Origin: Portibacter marinus | GTDB lineage: Bacteria; Bacteroidota; Bacteroidia; Chitinophagales; Saprospiraceae | DNA length: 64,000 nucleotides | Reading direction: 5' to 3' | NCBI RefSeq assembly: GCF_021533195.1 | Contig: NZ_JAJNKB010000004.1 | Span: 124,001-188,000 of the forward strand | Shown here: in pieces, positions 61,068-64,000 of the stretch | How positions within the stretch are numbered: the stretch's first letter is position 1 | How the letters are laid out: the number at the start of each line of letters is the position of its first letter | Notes under the pieces: model-generated | What the model was told of the DNA's origin: nothing | Database searches by the model: none | The model's input: only the letters and a program-made list of their open reading frames with translations | Program-made: the position numbers and the translations under genes

Positions 61068-63896
61068 CTACCACCAGCCATCTTTTCTAACATCAGATTT
61101 CATTCCTCTGATATTATAGGTAACACTTAACATCAAATATCTACCTATCGCAAATGTTTCAGATGTTGTTACCTGATTTCCGGACGCAAACTGTCTCACA
61201 TTTAAATTTCTATCCAATGCATCATAAACCGATAATCTTGCCTCCAATTTATCGCCCTCCAAAAATCTTCTATAAATTGATGCATTCAAGATCGGTACAC
61301 CTTGATCCACTCCGAATCGCTCATTGCTAAACTGAGCGTAATTAAAATTTGAATTGAGGAAGATACCCGCGACGGTCTTGGCATTAAATTCAACGCTGTA
61401 GGTATTGTTAAGCGTACGTTGATCCTGAGATGTATTGATACTATATTCCGTATTTACAACATTAAAACTTGCATTAGCATACAAAGACAAATTCTCTGAA
61501 GCTGTGAAATTTAATCTAATACTAGGTCTGTAACTATTAGAAATAGTTTCATTAAGAATCTCATTCACAATCGCAAAGCTTTTCCCATAATTATAGGAAA
61601 AATTCATTCTTGCCGTGAGCTTATTCTTCCAAATTGGTATACTTAAATTGGTCCAATTCCCGATTCTCTGACCACCTGTATAATTGATAGGTGTTGTATA
61701 CGTGACCAAATTTTCATCCACTGTCTCCTTGTTAATGATTTCATCCACATTGTAGGTGTAATAAATATTTACACTGAATCTCAGAGAAGTAGCAGGTTTA
61801 TTAATACTAAGGTACATATTCACATTATGATCGATTGATGGCACCAATGCAGGATTACCCTCTCTGATAAATAGTGGATTTCTATTATTGACGATCGGTT
61901 GCAAGTTTTGGATAGATGGTTCTTGTGCTCTAACATCATATCCGGTTCTGAAATAGCTATTTTTTATAGGTTGAAAATTAATAGAAACATTGGGTATCCA
62001 TTTTACATATTGCTTGTCCACCTCACCTTCAATTTGCTGTGCGCCTTTTCCATCGTAGTCTCCTTTTAAATCGAAATGCTGATAAGCCCCCCCTAATGAA
62101 ATATTGACACCCTGATACGTGTACCGCACTTCAGAACCTAACCTGTTCAGCATGATCTGGTTTCTATAAATTCTACTTAAAAATCCATTGACGACCTGAT
62201 TTTCATTGGTGATATCAAAAACGTCCCGATCACCACTTTCTATTCGTGTACTATGATTAAAAAAAGTCTGAAAGAAAAACTTCTTACTTAACGGTTCAAC
62301 GTATAACGCATTGGCCTTAAATTGACCCTTTTTGCTCAGCGAATTATTGACCTGATCGATTAAATTCACATCGTCCACAACTTCATTTTCCCCGTAAAAT
62401 AAATTTTCAGATTCTAATGTCCCTTCATCTTCCAGTGATGTATTCAAGTAGGAGGCATTCACACCCATTCGACGCCCTCTTTTTGCAAACTTTTTACGAA
62501 GGAGAACCTGACCATTGATGAGATATCCATTGGTATTCAATAGATCGACAAAGTCACTCGTTGTGCTTAGCTGGTTATTTCTTGAAAGTTCGGTATATCC
62601 AAACTCTCTATTGACGGTGTTAATGGAAGCTAAATTTAATCCCATTTTAATGGTATGGAAAGTATCGATTTCCTGCTCAAAACCAATTTCTGCTCTATGA
62701 CCAGAGGATACATCGTCGTTGATGACATTGGATATATTATTTGATGTGAAATCTTCGAAGAATCGTTCTGTCCTCGAATTGGTTTCCCTTTCTAACCCCG
62801 CCTGGTTGAAATAATACACCGTATTGAGTTTGGTATCATTGTGGTCATAATTGACATTGACTCCACCATTGTAATTCTGTGGAAAACCTCCATTGCTTCT
62901 GTTGTTAAAAAATACATTTTGAATACTTGATTCAAGTCCATTACCTCCTCCGCCGAAAGAGTAAAATCGGCCTCCTCCACCACCAAATCCATAATCTCCT
63001 CCATCATTAAAATTGAAGGAATTAGAACCCATAAAATCCTGGTAGTCATCCCAGCCCAGTCCATTCCGTCCAGTGTTGTTACCTACTCCCAAGATCGAAA
63101 ATTGAAACTTTTCGTTGAACTTATTGTAATTTCCCTTTAATTCTGCCCTGGACTTAGTACCCAGACCTCCCACTACTTTTCCAAAACCTCCTGCTTTGAA
63201 ATCTTCCTTCAGCTCCAGATTCATAGTCTTGGTTTCTGCTTCACCCGTTGATCCAGTAATCTCTTCTTCCTCAGTCTTGGTATCAAAAACCTGAACTTTA
63301 CTGATTCCTTCAGCTGGCAAATTCTTAGTAGCTGCCTTAGGATCTGAACCAAAAAATTGCTTCCCATCCACTGTCACACGATCCACATTTTTTCCCTCTG
63401 AAGTTACAGAACCATCCGAATCTACTTCCATTCCAGGCAAACGCCTGAGCAATTCTTCCACTGTCGATCCTGGTGGAACCTTAAAGGTAGAAGCATCATA
63501 TTCGATGGTATCTCCTCGAATTTTCATCGGTGCTTTGGCAGCCTTGATCACTACTTCCATCAGTTCCTCTGCTATTTCTACCAATTCCAGTCTACCCAAG
63601 TCCACGTCGCTTCCATCTGTAGAACTCGCATCTATGGCTAATGGAATATATCCTATGTATGTGATCTTAACAATGTGTTGACCGTTAGGCACTTTCTTAA
63701 ACACGAAAGATCCATCCAGATCAGTTCTGGTAAAATCTATCATGGTGGAATCTGACTTCTCCAGTAGTAAGACTGTGGCAGCCACCAATGGGTCGTTCAA
63801 AGTGTCGAAAGCCATACCGTCAATTCGATAATTCTTTTGGCCATTGGCATAAAAACAAAAAATGAGTAGGGAAAGAGAGAATAGAAGTTTTTTCAT
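61068..63896 (-). CDS. Large outer-membrane beta-barrel receptor (TonB-receptor-like)
   Basis: This 942-residue protein has signal peptide MKKLLFSLSLLIFCFYANGQ, a carboxypeptidase-regulatory-like domain (about 22-110, NDPLVAATVLLLEKSDS, GQHIVKITYIGYIPL), a plug domain (VEELLRRLPGMEVDSDGSVT, DRVTVDGKQFFGSDPKAATK, then AEGISKVQVFD) and a long barrel. A glycine/phenylalanine/asparagine-rich stretch lies around residues 275-325 (with DGGDYGFGGGGG). The family is the Bacteroidota outer-membrane beta-barrel group that commonly pairs with a GLPGLI protein, as here. The ligand is unknown. Confidence 0.9.
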   Translation of the reverse strand: MKKLLFSLSLLIFCFYANGQKNYRIDGMAFDTLNDPLVAATVLLLEKSDSTMIDFTRTDLDGSFVFKKVPNGQHIVKITYIGYIPLAIDASSTDGSDVDLGRLELVEIAEELMEVVIKAAKAPMKIRGDTIEYDASTFKVPPGSTVEELLRRLPGMEVDSDGSVTSEGKNVDRVTVDGKQFFGSDPKAATKNLPAEGISKVQVFDTKTEEEEITGSTGEAETKTMNLELKEDFKAGGFGKVVGGLGTKSRAELKGNYNKFNEKFQFSILGVGNNTGRNGLGWDDYQDFMGSNSFNFNDGGDYGFGGGGGRFYSFGGGGNGLESSIQNVFFNNRSNGGFPQNYNGGVNVNYDHNDTKLNTVYYFNQAGLERETNSRTERFFEDFTSNNISNVINDDVSSGHRAEIGFEQEIDTFHTIKMGLNLASINTVNREFGYTELSRNNQLSTTSDFVDLLNTNGYLINGQVLLRKKFAKRGRRMGVNASYLNTSLEDEGTLESENLFYGENEVVDDVNLIDQVNNSLSKKGQFKANALYVEPLSKKFFFQTFFNHSTRIESGDRDVFDITNENQVVNGFLSRIYRNQIMLNRLGSEVRYTYQGVNISLGGAYQHFDLKGDYDGKGAQQIEGEVDKQYVKWIPNVSINFQPIKNSYFRTGYDVRAQEPSIQNLQPIVNNRNPLFIREGNPALVPSIDHNVNMYLSINKPATSLRFSVNIYYTYNVDEIINKETVDENLVTYTTPINYTGGQRIGNWTNLSIPIWKNKLTARMNFSYNYGKSFAIVNEILNETISNSYRPSIRLNFTASENLSLYANASFNVVNTEYSINTSQDQRTLNNTYSVEFNAKTVAGIFLNSNFNYAQFSNERFGVDQGVPILNASIYRRFLEGDKLEARLSVYDALDRNLNVRQFASGNQVTTSETFAIGRYLMLSVTYNIRGMKSDVRKDGWW

Positions 63897-64000
63897 TAGT
63901 TTGGATTTGATTAAGTTAAGTCATTCAAAGCTTAACGTAATTATACGTTGATAATTTTACGTTTACATGTAATAAACTGTTAACAAAGGCTTTTTATAGA

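Overview
The window reads as a chromosomal segment of a free-living, heterotrophic member of the Bacteroidota. The signs are two large outer-membrane beta-barrel receptors with a carboxypeptidase-regulatory-like front domain, two secreted proteins with type IX secretion (T9SS) sorting tails, a GLPGLI-family protein, a DUF6992-like protein, lipoboxes in the Bacteroidota style, and several Bacteroidota-type promoters (TAnnTTTG at -7, in the best case with TTTG at -33). Shine-Dalgarno sequences are mostly absent. The CHAT/ECF-sigma locus and the gene style would fit Saprospiria or a relative, but no rRNA or marker here settles the class. No tRNA, rRNA, CRISPR array, insertion sequence or clear prophage was seen.

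Layout. 1-5.9 kb (minus): the start of a pullulanase-like gene cut by the window edge, the t6A enzyme Sua5/TsaC, a Gfo/Idh/MocA oxidoreductase and an outer-membrane receptor. 6.1-8.8 kb (plus): a secreted thioredoxin-like protein and a membrane-anchored MutS-like ATPase. 8.8-13.2 kb (minus): three consecutive amidohydrolase-like secreted proteins, only the middle one with an intact metal site. 13.3 kb: a PhoD-like lipoprotein. 14.9-20.5 kb: a divergent locus with a lipoprotein, a periplasmic TPR-CHAT protease-like protein and a two-repeat beta protein on one side, and an ECF sigma factor with a TPR anti-sigma-like membrane protein on the other. 20.5-31.7 kb: PhoH-PIN, a TMTC-like GT-C/TPR protein, a GH3-beta-lactamase fusion, a LolC/E-like permease, two tandem PKD-cyclophilin lipoproteins and a polyphosphate-glucokinase-like ROK kinase.

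31.7-38.5 kb (minus) is the most accessory-looking block: a phage-tail-collar protein, a small methyltransferase, a T9SS-exported protein, a 50-residue membrane protein (36038-36190), a three-domain phosphodiesterase-TPR-sulfotransferase protein, an unknown protein and a GT4 glycosyltransferase. 38.7-44.4 kb holds a four-gene signalling operon (lipoprotein, seven-helix membrane protein, histidine kinase, LuxR regulator), a T9SS protein with four D-R-x-x-N-D repeats and a second LuxR-type regulator. 44.4-53.7 kb: an HGSNAT-like acyltransferase, MtaB, an MDR dehydrogenase plus a KduD-like SDR, RpoN, aminopeptidase P, a 49-residue membrane protein and a porin. 53.9-64 kb: an MBL-rhodanese protein, a DinB-family gene broken by two in-frame stops, an esterase with a DUF5694-like protein, a PhyH dioxygenase, a PfkB kinase, and a GLPGLI protein behind a second large receptor.

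The best candidates for something undescribed are the CHAT/sigma locus (14.9-20.5 kb), the tail-collar/sulfotransferase block (33.5-38.5 kb), and the amidohydrolase trio with two apparent pseudoenzymes. All functional statements come from reading motifs by eye; no database search was possible.
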